DNA of 51,909 nt. Origin: Rhodothermaceae bacterium (GTDB taxonomy: Bacteria; Bacteroidota; Rhodothermia; Balneolales; Cyclonatronaceae). The stretch is from assembly GCA_020201275.1 (NCBI GenBank), contig JAIVHB010000142.1:1-51909 (forward strand), in the 5' to 3' direction. The position numbers were made by a program, and so were the translations under genes. Of the stretch, positions 16,133 through 24,893 are shown piece after piece (the stretch's first letter is position 1; the number at the start of each line of letters is the position of its first letter). The notes beneath the pieces are model-generated. The model ran no database searches. It was not told the DNA's origin and saw only the letters and a list, made by a program, of their open reading frames with translations.

Positions 16133-19100
16133 ATGAAAGTTCTCACCTGCAGCTTCCTGCTGATCCTTCTGCTAACCGGTCCTGCCTGCTATGGACAGGA
16201 CGGATCGCATGCATCCAATACGCTCTCAGGGCAACAGATCAAGAAAAGGGCCGATTCCAACGTAATTTTCGTAAAGGATGTACTCTTTGAAATTGAGAAG
16301 GAACTGAATGTCTTCTTTAATTTTGACGACGATCTGCTGAGTGATAAGATATTGACAAAAAAACCCGAAATCCCCGTGCTGTCGGGCGAGCTAGACACAT
16401 TTCTTTCCAATATGCTCAAAGGGTTGGACATGGTTCACGAGAAGCTGGATGATCATACGATCATTATCAAAAGAGCACCGAAAAAAAGCGGAAGTTTTTT
16501 CATTCCGCTTCCACTCCGGCAGAATCGTACCGTAACGGGAACTGTGACCGGAACCCGCGGAGAAACCCTTACGGGTGTGAATATTATTCTGAAAGGAACA
16601 CAGATCGGCACCACCACAGATATTGCAGGCGAATACAGTATCACCTTTCCTGATTCGCTGAACATCCTGGTATTCTCTTATCTCGGTTTTATGCAGAGGG
16701 AAGAAGTAATAGGAGACCGGGAAGTAATTGATGTGGTTCTTGAAGAATTCGCCTATCTGGGCGAAGAGCTCGTGGTTATCGGATATGGTACGCAACAGCG
16801 GCGCGATCTTACCGGCTCGATCGGAAGCGTTTCCGGCGCCCAGGTCAGCGACCAGCCCTATCTCGGCGTCGACCAGGCCCTTCAGGGTCAGCTTGCAGGC
16901 GTGCAGGTCAGCCCGGCCTCCGGAAAGCCCGGTGATGCAGTATCTGTGCGAATCCGTGGCACGGGAACGGTAAATCAAAGCGATCCGCTGTATGTGATCG
17001 ACGGTTTTCCCGTTAGCGGGGGCATCAGCGCAATCAACATGGACGATATCGAATCGATCGACGTGCTGAAAGACGCTTCGGCGACGGCGATCTACGGTGC
17101 CCGGGGTGCCAACGGGGTCGTGATTATCACCACCAAACGCGGCCATCACGGCGGAATTGAAGTGGATGTGAATATGTACGCGGGTTTTCAGGAGCTGACG
17201 AATCCGATCCGGATGCTGAACGCCTCGCAGTATGCTGAAATGAACAATGAAGCCCGCCTGAATGCCGGTGAGGCCATCAACCCCGCCTTCTCCGACCCGT
17301 CGGCCCTGGCCGACTCGGCGAACTGGGTAAATGAAATCTTCCGCACCGCCCTGATGCATAATTATTCGGTGTCGGTCCGCGGCGGTTCCGAAACCCTCAG
17401 ATACAACCTGAGCGCCGGTTTTCTCAGGCAGGATGGTGTGATCATCAGTTCGGGCTTCGAACGCAAGTCGTTCCGGCTGAACCTCGATTCCGACATCTCA
17501 CCCATTGTGGATATCGGCAACAGTTTTACCTACAGCCTTATAAATTTTCAGAATGAGGGGAATGGTGGTCTGGTTCGGTCGGCCATGAATTCCCTGCCCA
17601 CCCAGCCGGTACGGCGTAACGGAAGTTTTTCCGGCCCACAGGGCATCGCCGAGTATGATGGGGATGTAACCAATCCGGTCGGCCTGGCTTCGATCAACGA
17701 ACATTCCGACGACAAGCACCGCATACTGAATAATTTCTTCCTGCGTGCTCAGCCCCTTGGCGGCCTCACCCTGCGATCGGAATTCGGCGTTGATTTCGCT
17801 TTCGAGCGTAGCAGGAACTGGTCTCCGCGTTACCAGTGGGGGATCAAGGAGGTTCCGCACTCTCATCTGTTCGAAGGTTCGTTTCAGCGAACCGACTGGC
17901 TCTGGGATAACACAGTGACCTATGAAATCGATTTTGAACACCAGTCTCTCACCCTTCTGGGCGGTATGAGCGCCCAAAAGTCCACGAACAATTTTACAGG
18001 GGCTTCAGGTCAGGAATTTGTTAGTGAAGTAGCCAACCAGCTCGATAACATACAGAGTAATGAAAGTGTGTTCGGATCGACATCCGAATTCGGCCTGCTC
18101 TCCTATATGGGCCGGATTTTGTACAACTACCAGTCGCGGTATCTTGTAACGGCAACCGCCCGCTACGACGGCTCCTCCCGTTTCGGTGCCAACCACAGGT
18201 TTGGTTTGTTCCCGTCGGCATCGGTGGCCTGGAGGGTCTCGAGCGAGCCGTTCATGCGTCGTTTCACCTTTCTGGATGACCTCAAAATTCGCGCGGGCTA
18301 TGGCTACACCGGCAATCAGGAAGCGATTCCGGCATTCGGGTACATCGCGCTTCTCGACCCGACATTCCGGTATACCTTCGGCAACAGTACCGTTCCGGCA
18401 GTGGTACCGCAGAATTTCCCGAACGACGATCTGAGATGGGAGAAAGTAATCCAGTCGAACGTCGGTGTAGATATGATGCTGTTCGACGGAAAAATTGACC
18501 TCACCCTGGAGTATTACATCCGCGACACCGAAGATATGCTTCTCATTTCCCCCATCCCGATTACTTCGGGGTTCTTTGATTTCGAGCGGCCGATTCTGAA
18601 CGTGGGATCGGTACGGAACGAAGGATTTGAGATCGCCCTGCGCACAGCGAATCAACTGGGCGTGCTGCAATGGAATTCCGCGTTGAATGTTTCCTTTAAT
18701 GATAATGTGGTTCTCCGTTTGAGCGGTGTGGATGGCAATGATCCCATTCCCGGCGGCGAGATAACCTTTAACAAGTTTGCCTCCCGCCTTGAAGTCGGAC
18801 ATCCAATTGGTGCTTTTTACGGATATGTGACCGATGGCATCTTTCAAAACCGGGACGAGATTGCAGCCCATGCCATTCAAACTGCCGGTACAAATCCTGC
18901 AAACAGTACGGCTCCGGGCGATATCCGGTTCAAAGATCTGAACGGTGATGGCATAATCAGCGACGATGACCGGACATTCCTGGGTGATCCCAACCCGGAC
19001 TTTTACTTCGGTTGGACCAACACCTTTTACTACAAGGCATTTGATCTGACCATTTTCATGCAGGGCACCTATGGCAACAGCATCTTCAATGCCAACAAGG

Positions 19101-19474
19101 TATTCAGCGAGGCAATGGCAACCGCCCAGAACCAGACCATCAACACCCTGAACAGATGGAACGGCGAGGGTACAAGCAGCAGCGTGCCGCGTGCCACCAC
19201 AACCGATCCCAACGATAACACAAGAGTCTCTGACCGGTATATCGAAGACGGCTCCTACCTCAGGATCAAGAATGTTACCCTCGGTTACGATCTGCCTGTG
19301 TCGGTTCTTGAAGCCATTGGATTTCGCCGGCTCAGGGTGTATGCCTCATTCCAGAATCTGTACACGTTTACCAGATACACAGGATTTGACCCTGAAGTGG
19401 GTGTTTTCGGGATCGATAACAGCGTATATCCGCCCGGCAGAACCATCATGGCGGGATTAAACATAGGACTTTAA
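16133..19474 (+). CDS. SusC/RagA family TonB-dependent outer-membrane transporter
   Basis: An 1113-aa TonB-dependent transporter for large ligands. In order: signal peptide (to about residue 22); STN signalling domain (about 45-110; ADSNVIFVKDVLFEIEKELNVFFNFDD); carboxypeptidase-like regulatory domain (about 130-210; TVTGTVTGTRGETLTGVNI); plug (about 220-335; DPLYVIDGFPVSGG, DIESIDVLKDASATAIYGARGANGVVIITTK, the SusC signature); and a beta-barrel ending in Leu. The STN domain and adjacent FecR indicate ligand-dependent regulation. It begins 11 nt after fecR and ends 7 nt before susD. Full length and undamaged. Substrate is presumably an alpha-gluco-oligosaccharide, judged only from the neighbouring enzymes. 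Confidence 0.95.
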   Translation: MKVLTCSFLLILLLTGPACYGQDGSHASNTLSGQQIKKRADSNVIFVKDVLFEIEKELNVFFNFDDDLLSDKILTKKPEIPVLSGELDTFLSNMLKGLDMVHEKLDDHTIIIKRAPKKSGSFFIPLPLRQNRTVTGTVTGTRGETLTGVNIILKGTQIGTTTDIAGEYSITFPDSLNILVFSYLGFMQREEVIGDREVIDVVLEEFAYLGEELVVIGYGTQQRRDLTGSIGSVSGAQVSDQPYLGVDQALQGQLAGVQVSPASGKPGDAVSVRIRGTGTVNQSDPLYVIDGFPVSGGISAINMDDIESIDVLKDASATAIYGARGANGVVIITTKRGHHGGIEVDVNMYAGFQELTNPIRMLNASQYAEMNNEARLNAGEAINPAFSDPSALADSANWVNEIFRTALMHNYSVSVRGGSETLRYNLSAGFLRQDGVIISSGFERKSFRLNLDSDISPIVDIGNSFTYSLINFQNEGNGGLVRSAMNSLPTQPVRRNGSFSGPQGIAEYDGDVTNPVGLASINEHSDDKHRILNNFFLRAQPLGGLTLRSEFGVDFAFERSRNWSPRYQWGIKEVPHSHLFEGSFQRTDWLWDNTVTYEIDFEHQSLTLLGGMSAQKSTNNFTGASGQEFVSEVANQLDNIQSNESVFGSTSEFGLLSYMGRILYNYQSRYLVTATARYDGSSRFGANHRFGLFPSASVAWRVSSEPFMRRFTFLDDLKIRAGYGYTGNQEAIPAFGYIALLDPTFRYTFGNSTVPAVVPQNFPNDDLRWEKVIQSNVGVDMMLFDGKIDLTLEYYIRDTEDMLLISPIPITSGFFDFERPILNVGSVRNEGFEIALRTANQLGVLQWNSALNVSFNDNVVLRLSGVDGNDPIPGGEITFNKFASRLEVGHPIGAFYGYVTDGIFQNRDEIAAHAIQTAGTNPANSTAPGDIRFKDLNGDGIISDDDRTFLGDPNPDFYFGWTNTFYYKAFDLTIFMQGTYGNSIFNANKVFSEAMATAQNQTINTLNRWNGEGTSSSVPRATTTDPNDNTRVSDRYIEDGSYLRIKNVTLGYDLPVSVLEAIGFRRLRVYASFQNLYTFTRYTGFDPEVGVFGIDNSVYPPGRTIMAGLNIGL

Positions 19475-19481
19475 CTGAACG

Positions 19482-20957
19482 ATGAGAATCATGAGAAAAT
19501 CACTACGAATTCCTGTTCTGGCCGCCCTGGTTTTTACACTGGGCTGCGAGGGTATCCTCGATACCGTACCGTCGAATTCCATCAACAGCGAAAATTTTTT
19601 CAGTTCACCTGAAGATGCTGTCGCTGCGCTAAACGGGGCATACCAGCCGCTCCAGTGGCCTAATCTGTATAACCTGCGGATCTGGGCGCTCGATATGGTA
19701 GCAGGTAACGCAGAAGTTGGTGCAGGCGGCGGTGATGACGGGCTCGAAACCAAACAGCTTGCCTCCTTTCTGATCCAGCCTGACAATCCCGGCGTCGAGG
19801 ATATGTGGAGGGGGATCTGGCCCGGCATTGCCAATTCCAACTTCGTGATCAACCGCGTATCGGGAATGAATAACCTGGATTCACAGCTCAAAAGCCGGAT
19901 TATCGCCGAAGCCCGGTTCCTCAGGGCGCTGTACTACTTCAACGGGGTACGCCTTTTTGGCGGGCTTCCTGTAATACTCTCATCATCCGACGATCAGATG
20001 GTGAAAAGGGAAAGTGTTGCAAAAACCTATGAGCAGATTATTGCCGACCTGCTGGCAGCCGAAAAAGATCTGCCTGCAACCTACAACGGCTCGCAATTCA
20101 ATGAGGTCGGCCGTGCCACAAAAGGTGCCGCTCTGGGCCTGCTTGCCAAAGTGTACCTCACAACCGGAGAATATGAACTGGCTGAAGCAGCGGCCCGGCA
20201 GGTAACAACATTGAACTATGACCTGCATACTGTTTTTACCCGCAATTTTGATCCGTTTTTCAATAATGGAATCGAGTCCGTTTTTGAGGTTCAATACAGT
20301 TCGGGCAGCGCGTTTAATCAATTCGAGAAAAAACACCAGGGATCGTGGGTTACCGAATTTACAAATCCCAGGGGAAGCGGACTGAGCCCTTGGGGCGGTT
20401 TCGGCTGGGGACATGTTACTCAGGAGTTTGTCAATTCATGGGAGCCGGGAGACCGCAGACTGAATCATACCGTATGGCAAAGTGGGGATTCTTATGGAGC
20501 ATATACCTATAATCCCGGTTTCTCGTCCACCGGGTACAATATCAAAAAATGGGTTCGGGGCAGCAGTTCCGTCACCGGTATGGACAGCAACCTCAATTTC
20601 CCGGTGCTCCGTTATGCCGACGTCCTGCTGATGCTCGCCGAAGCGCTGAATGAGCAGGGGAAAACAGTGGAAGCGGAGCCGCATATCAACCAGGTTAGAA
20701 GCAGGGCCGGTCTCCCGGCTTTGTCGGGCCTTACACAGGTGCAGATGAGAGAACGCATTCTTCAGGAGCGGCGCGCCGAGTTCGCCTTCGAGGGCCAGTG
20801 GTGGTTCGACCTGATGAGGGCCGGCCCGGATTACGCCGAAAGCTATTTCCACGGCCTCGGCAAAGATAATTTCGACAAGACGAAACATATTCTGTTCCCG
20901 ATTCCGCGCACCGACATGGACCTTAACAGAAATATGGTACAAAATCCTAATTACTGA
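19482..20957 (+). CDS. SusD/RagB family nutrient-binding outer-membrane lipoprotein
   Basis: A 491-aa surface lipoprotein that forms the lid of the SusC transporter. The signal ends in lipobox TLGC (Cys near residue 22). The mature start GILDTVPSNSINSENFFSSPEDAVAALNGAYQPL is typical of the family. The TPR-like helical core includes AEARFLRALYYFNGVRLFGGLPVI and GAALGLLAKVYLTTGEYELAEAAA. The C-terminal SusD signature is VLRYADVLLMLAEALNEQG, then QERRAEFAFEGQWWFDLMR. The stop overlaps the next ATG by one base (TGATG), so susD and the first GH27-type gene are translationally coupled. Confidence 0.95.
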   Translation: MRIMRKSLRIPVLAALVFTLGCEGILDTVPSNSINSENFFSSPEDAVAALNGAYQPLQWPNLYNLRIWALDMVAGNAEVGAGGGDDGLETKQLASFLIQPDNPGVEDMWRGIWPGIANSNFVINRVSGMNNLDSQLKSRIIAEARFLRALYYFNGVRLFGGLPVILSSSDDQMVKRESVAKTYEQIIADLLAAEKDLPATYNGSQFNEVGRATKGAALGLLAKVYLTTGEYELAEAAARQVTTLNYDLHTVFTRNFDPFFNNGIESVFEVQYSSGSAFNQFEKKHQGSWVTEFTNPRGSGLSPWGGFGWGHVTQEFVNSWEPGDRRLNHTVWQSGDSYGAYTYNPGFSSTGYNIKKWVRGSSSVTGMDSNLNFPVLRYADVLLMLAEALNEQGKTVEAEPHINQVRSRAGLPALSGLTQVQMRERILQERRAEFAFEGQWWFDLMRAGPDYAESYFHGLGKDNFDKTKHILFPIPRTDMDLNRNMVQNPNY

Positions 20958-22348
20958 TGAAGCCACATCCGTTGTCCCTGCCCCTGTTCCTGATCCTTCT
21001 TCTGGCGCCATCTCACATTACCGGGTGCAGCGACATACGCGACCCGCAGGGAAACCTGCGGGCACAGCCGGGGGGGGCACCGGAACTTTCGGATACTATC
21101 GCGGGCCCGCAGGCAAATCCGTATAAAGCCCCGCTGTACTGGAGCGTGTACGAAAATCACATCCTGCAGCCCGATGATCACCTGAATTACATTACTGAAG
21201 AAGACTGGTCCGATAATATCGACTGGGTGGAGGAAAATCTGCTGCCCTACGGCTACGACATGGTCGCCATCGACGGCTGGGGCGATACATCCCAATTCAA
21301 CGAGTACGGCTACCGCACAACCCATTCCCGGTACTGGGAGCACGATTATGCCTGGTGGGCAGAAAATCTTCAGAGCCGCGGCATGAACCTTGGCATGTAC
21401 TTCAACCCAACCGGCCGGCCGCTGTGCGACATCATCGATCCCGATGAGGATGCCCTCGCTTTTAAATGGGTTCAGGTGAATAACCCTGGCGCCGAAGAAT
21501 ATGTGAAAGGCTACATTCAGTTTTATGCCGATATGGGCATCAAATACCTGAGAATCGATTTTCTCTCCTGGTTTGAGGACGGTTTTGACAAGGGTCAGGG
21601 CAGGATCGGCCCCGATAGGCCTTCAGCCGATTACGAAACCGCCCTCCACTGGATGAAGGAAGCCGCAGACGAAAACGGGCAATTCCTGAGCCTGGTGATG
21701 CCGCACCTGAAGAATGAGGCTGAAATGGAGCTCCGTTACGGCCATATGATCCGCATCAATGAGGATGTGGGCACCGGCGGATGGGAGCGGTTCAGTAATT
21801 ACGAGCGGGGAGTCCGGCGCGACTGGTGGTCGCAGTGGGCCAACACATTCGATGGCTATATCTATTGGTCACATCTTTCAGGCCGCAACCGGATGATACT
21901 TGACGGCGATTTTATACGCATCAACACCATGGCGAACGACGACGAAAAACGCACAGTAATCTCTCTTCACCTGCTTGCCGGCGGTCCGCTGTCGCCTGCC
22001 GATCAGTATAACACCATCGGCGACGACTTATGGTTCTACCAGAACCGCGAAATGCTGGCCCTGAATGAAGACGGATTTGTGGGGAAACCGCTGACAAATG
22101 ATCCGACAATGGAAGACAGCCAGATATGGACGGGGCAGATGTCGAACGGGGACTGGATCATTGGCCTGTTCAACCGTGAGGATGATGCCCGTACCCGCAG
22201 CATTGATTTCAGGAAACACCTGGGGCTTGACGGTAAATCAGCAGTCCGCGACCTCTGGGAGCACGAAGACCTGGGTGAAATGGACTCCTATTCCGAGGAA
22301 ATCCCACCGCATGGCGTGAGGGTACTGAGGATAGCATCAGGCAACTGA
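20957..22348 (+). CDS. GH27-type (clan GH-D) glycoside hydrolase, lipoprotein; isomaltodextranase-like
   Basis: A 463-aa lipoprotein (lipobox ITGC, Cys24) with a clan-D TIM barrel: YGYDMVAIDGWGD early, a nucleophile-like Asp201 in KYLRIDFLSWFEDG, an acid/base candidate Asp270 in RINEDVGTGGW, then LAGGPLSPADQ and WFYQNREMLALN before a beta-sandwich. GH27 covers alpha-galactosidases and the actinobacterial isomaltodextranase. The spacing of 69 between the two Asp residues resembles what I recall for isomaltodextranase (D198/D266), which would fit an alpha-glucan PUL. An alpha-galactosidase remains possible. It is co-translated with susD and has a paralogue immediately downstream. Confidence 0.72.
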   Translation: MKPHPLSLPLFLILLLAPSHITGCSDIRDPQGNLRAQPGGAPELSDTIAGPQANPYKAPLYWSVYENHILQPDDHLNYITEEDWSDNIDWVEENLLPYGYDMVAIDGWGDTSQFNEYGYRTTHSRYWEHDYAWWAENLQSRGMNLGMYFNPTGRPLCDIIDPDEDALAFKWVQVNNPGAEEYVKGYIQFYADMGIKYLRIDFLSWFEDGFDKGQGRIGPDRPSADYETALHWMKEAADENGQFLSLVMPHLKNEAEMELRYGHMIRINEDVGTGGWERFSNYERGVRRDWWSQWANTFDGYIYWSHLSGRNRMILDGDFIRINTMANDDEKRTVISLHLLAGGPLSPADQYNTIGDDLWFYQNREMLALNEDGFVGKPLTNDPTMEDSQIWTGQMSNGDWIIGLFNREDDARTRSIDFRKHLGLDGKSAVRDLWEHEDLGEMDSYSEEIPPHGVRVLRIASGN

Positions 22349-22421
22349 ACCGGAATACCAATACAACCACTCAGTAATGATATCAAAAATACCTTCTTGC
22401 TCTGAACCGGAAATCCATCTG

Positions 22422-23801
22422 ATGAAACCGAAAAAAGTGTCCGTTCTGTTGAATACGGGAATCGCCGCACTTGTACTTTTGCTTACCCTGATTCAGGGAG
22501 TTGACGCTCAGAATCCTTTCAAAGCCCCGCTGTACTGGAGTGTGTACGAAAACCATATCCTGCAATCCGACAACTCCTCCAACTATATCACCGAGGCCGA
22601 CTTGTCTGCCAATATCGACTGGGTGGAAGAGAACCTGCTTCCCTACGGTTATGATATGATTGCCATCGATGGCTGGGGCGACGTTTCGCAATTTAATGAG
22701 AACGGGTACCGCACATCCCATTCGGTGCACTGGCAGAACGATTTCGCATGGTGGGCGCAGGAGCTGCAAGGGCGCGGCATGAACCTTGGCATGTACGATA
22801 ATCCGCTCTGGGTGAACATGTCGGCGGTAAATGCCGGGCACAAGATCGCCGGCACCGATATTCCGCTCGAGAACATCATCAACCGTAATGAGCAGAGCCT
22901 GTGGTTTACCTGGGTGCAGGTCGACCGCGAAGGCGCTGAGGAATACGTGAGGGGGAATATCAGGCACTGGGCAAGTATGGGCATCCGGTTTCTGAATGCC
23001 GATTTCCTGTCCTGGTTTGAGGATGGTTACGATAAAAACCTTGGTGTTGTCGGCCCGCAGAATCGCCCTCATGAGCATTACGTGACAGCGATGAGATGGA
23101 TGAAGGAGGAGGCGGATGCGAATAATATGCTTTTCAAAGCCGTGATGCCCCACCTTAAAAACGAAGCTGAAGTGGAGCTGCAGTACAGCCACATGATCCG
23201 TATCAATGAGGATGTGGGTTCCGGCGGGTGGTACAGGTTCAGTCAGGACGACCGCTCGAACCGGCGCCCGTGGTGGTCGCAGTGGGCCAATCCTTTCGAC
23301 GGATATACATACTGGTCGTACCTGACCGGAAGGAACGGGCTCATACTGTGCGGCGACTTCATCCGGCTGAACACCTTTGAAAGCGTTGAGGAGAAAAAAT
23401 CGGTCATTTCCCTTCACCTGATGGCAGGTGGCCCCCTCGGTGTTTCCGATCAGTACAATACGATCGGCAACGATTTGTGGCTATATCAGAATGAGGAGAT
23501 GCTGGCCCTGAATGCCGACGGGTTTGTGGGAAAACCCCTCACCAACGATCCGACCGATGCGGCCAGCCAGATCTGGACAGGCCTGATGTCGGATGGTGAC
23601 ACAATTGTGGCGCTTTTTAACCGCGAAAGCTCGCCGAGAACAAGAACCATCGATTTCAGCCAACATCTGGGCATCGAAGGTCAGGCAACGGTTCGTGATT
23701 TGTGGCAGCATTCCTACATTGGTACGATGGATTCCTATTCCGTGGTTGTTCCGCCCCGCGGGGTAGTGGTCCTCAGTCATCGGCGCAGTCGGTTACAATA
23801 A
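22422..23801 (+). CDS. Second GH27-type hydrolase, catalytic module (frameshifted from its C-terminal half)
   Basis: Paralogue of the preceding gene, sharing KAPLYWSVYENHILQ and most motifs (Asp194 in FLNADFLSWFEDG, Asp264 in RINEDVGSGGW). The ATG at 22422 gives a Sec signal ending GVDAQ, so this copy is exported as a soluble protein rather than a lipoprotein; an ATG at 22377 would add 15 unlikely residues. The catalytic region and beta-sandwich look complete up to VVVPPRGVVVLS, where the frame runs into a TAA seven codons later. The continuing modules sit in another frame from about 23780, so the present product would lack its T9SS sorting signal. Compared with the first copy it has an insert near residues 125-160 (WVNMSAVNAGHKI). 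Confidence 0.75.
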   Translation: MKPKKVSVLLNTGIAALVLLLTLIQGVDAQNPFKAPLYWSVYENHILQSDNSSNYITEADLSANIDWVEENLLPYGYDMIAIDGWGDVSQFNENGYRTSHSVHWQNDFAWWAQELQGRGMNLGMYDNPLWVNMSAVNAGHKIAGTDIPLENIINRNEQSLWFTWVQVDREGAEEYVRGNIRHWASMGIRFLNADFLSWFEDGYDKNLGVVGPQNRPHEHYVTAMRWMKEEADANNMLFKAVMPHLKNEAEVELQYSHMIRINEDVGSGGWYRFSQDDRSNRRPWWSQWANPFDGYTYWSYLTGRNGLILCGDFIRLNTFESVEEKKSVISLHLMAGGPLGVSDQYNTIGNDLWLYQNEEMLALNADGFVGKPLTNDPTDAASQIWTGLMSDGDTIVALFNRESSPRTRTIDFSQHLGIEGQATVRDLWQHSYIGTMDSYSVVVPPRGVVVLSHRRSRLQ

Positions 23802-24847
23802 CGACTGCCACCGAAGATGCTGTAATCTACTACACTACCGACGGAACCGACCCGGATGCATCATCCGCAGCATATACCGGCCCGGTGGATGTAGCCGTTA
23901 GCATTACGCTCAAGGCAATTGCCATGAAATCCGGCCTGGAAAATTCGGATATCAATACTGCAGACTACGTGATTTCACCGCTCCCGCAGGGCTGGCAAAA
24001 CACGGATATCGGAAATGTCTCGCCAGCCGGTTCGGCGGCATGGTCCTCTGATACATTCACCCTCGAAGGTTCCGGTGCCGATATTGAAGGCACCGCCGAT
24101 GCGTTTCACTATGTCTATCAGTCCGTTGAGGGTGATGTTCTCCTCACTGCACGGCTCGAATCACTTGGCGACACCGACCCGTGGGCCAAGGCGGGCCTGA
24201 TGGTGCGGCAGACCCTCGAACCCGGCTCCGCGAATGTGATGATGGGCGTTACGCCGGGCAACGGGGCGATATTCCAGAACAGATCGTCTGCCGGCTCGGG
24301 CACCTTGGCCTCGGTCATGCCGGGTATCAGTATGCCTGTATGGCTGGCCATCCGGCGTGATGGAAATACATTCTCCGGTTTCGTTTCCCCCGACGGGGCG
24401 TCAGGCAGCTGGACTCAGGCCGGTTCTGATATCCAGGTCGGCATGGGGACGGAAGTGTACGTAGGCCTCGCTGTAACCTCACATAACAATGGCGTCCTCA
24501 CATCGGCCACTTTCAGTGATGTATCCACCGACAGAACCCTAACAGATATCATAGATGATGACCCCGAACGGCAATCGGTGAAGGAATTTGCATTGGCGCA
24601 AAACTATCCGAACCCGTTCAATCCCTCAACACTGATCAATTTCAGCCTGGAGACCTCATCCCACACAACCCTGATCGTCTACGATCAGCTCGGCCGAAGA
24701 GTGGCCACTCTCATCGACGGACATCTTACTGCCGGTGCCCATAGCAGTATTTTCGAGGCGGATACCTCCCTTGCCACAGCGCTCTATTTTTATGTACTCA
24801 CGTCCGGAAGCCGGCAAACGGTAAAGAAAATGCTGCTACTGAAATGA
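23780..24847 (+). pseudogene. Detached C-terminal half of the second GH27 protein: chitobiase-type, DUF1349-like and T9SS domains
   Basis: This frame has no plausible start of its own; its upstream part (from 23702) overlaps the GH27 end in a wrong frame. The real content begins near SAQSVTITTATEDAVIYYTTDGTDP, a chitobiase/beta-hexosaminidase C-terminal-type module. A DUF1349-like concanavalin module follows (GWQNTDIGNVSPAGSAAW, DPWAKAGLMVRQTLEPGSANV, VYVGLAVTSHNNG), then a T9SS sorting domain (NYPNPFNPSTLINF, YDQLGRRVATL, TVKKMLLLK). The offset equals loss of 3n+1 bases near 23770-23800. A proline-rich opening expected before SAQSVT is missing, so this may be a small deletion rather than one lost base. 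Confidence 0.75.
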
Positions 24848-24893
24848 ACGCTATGATATCCCTGGCAACATACCCTTCTCCACCGCCTTCAGG

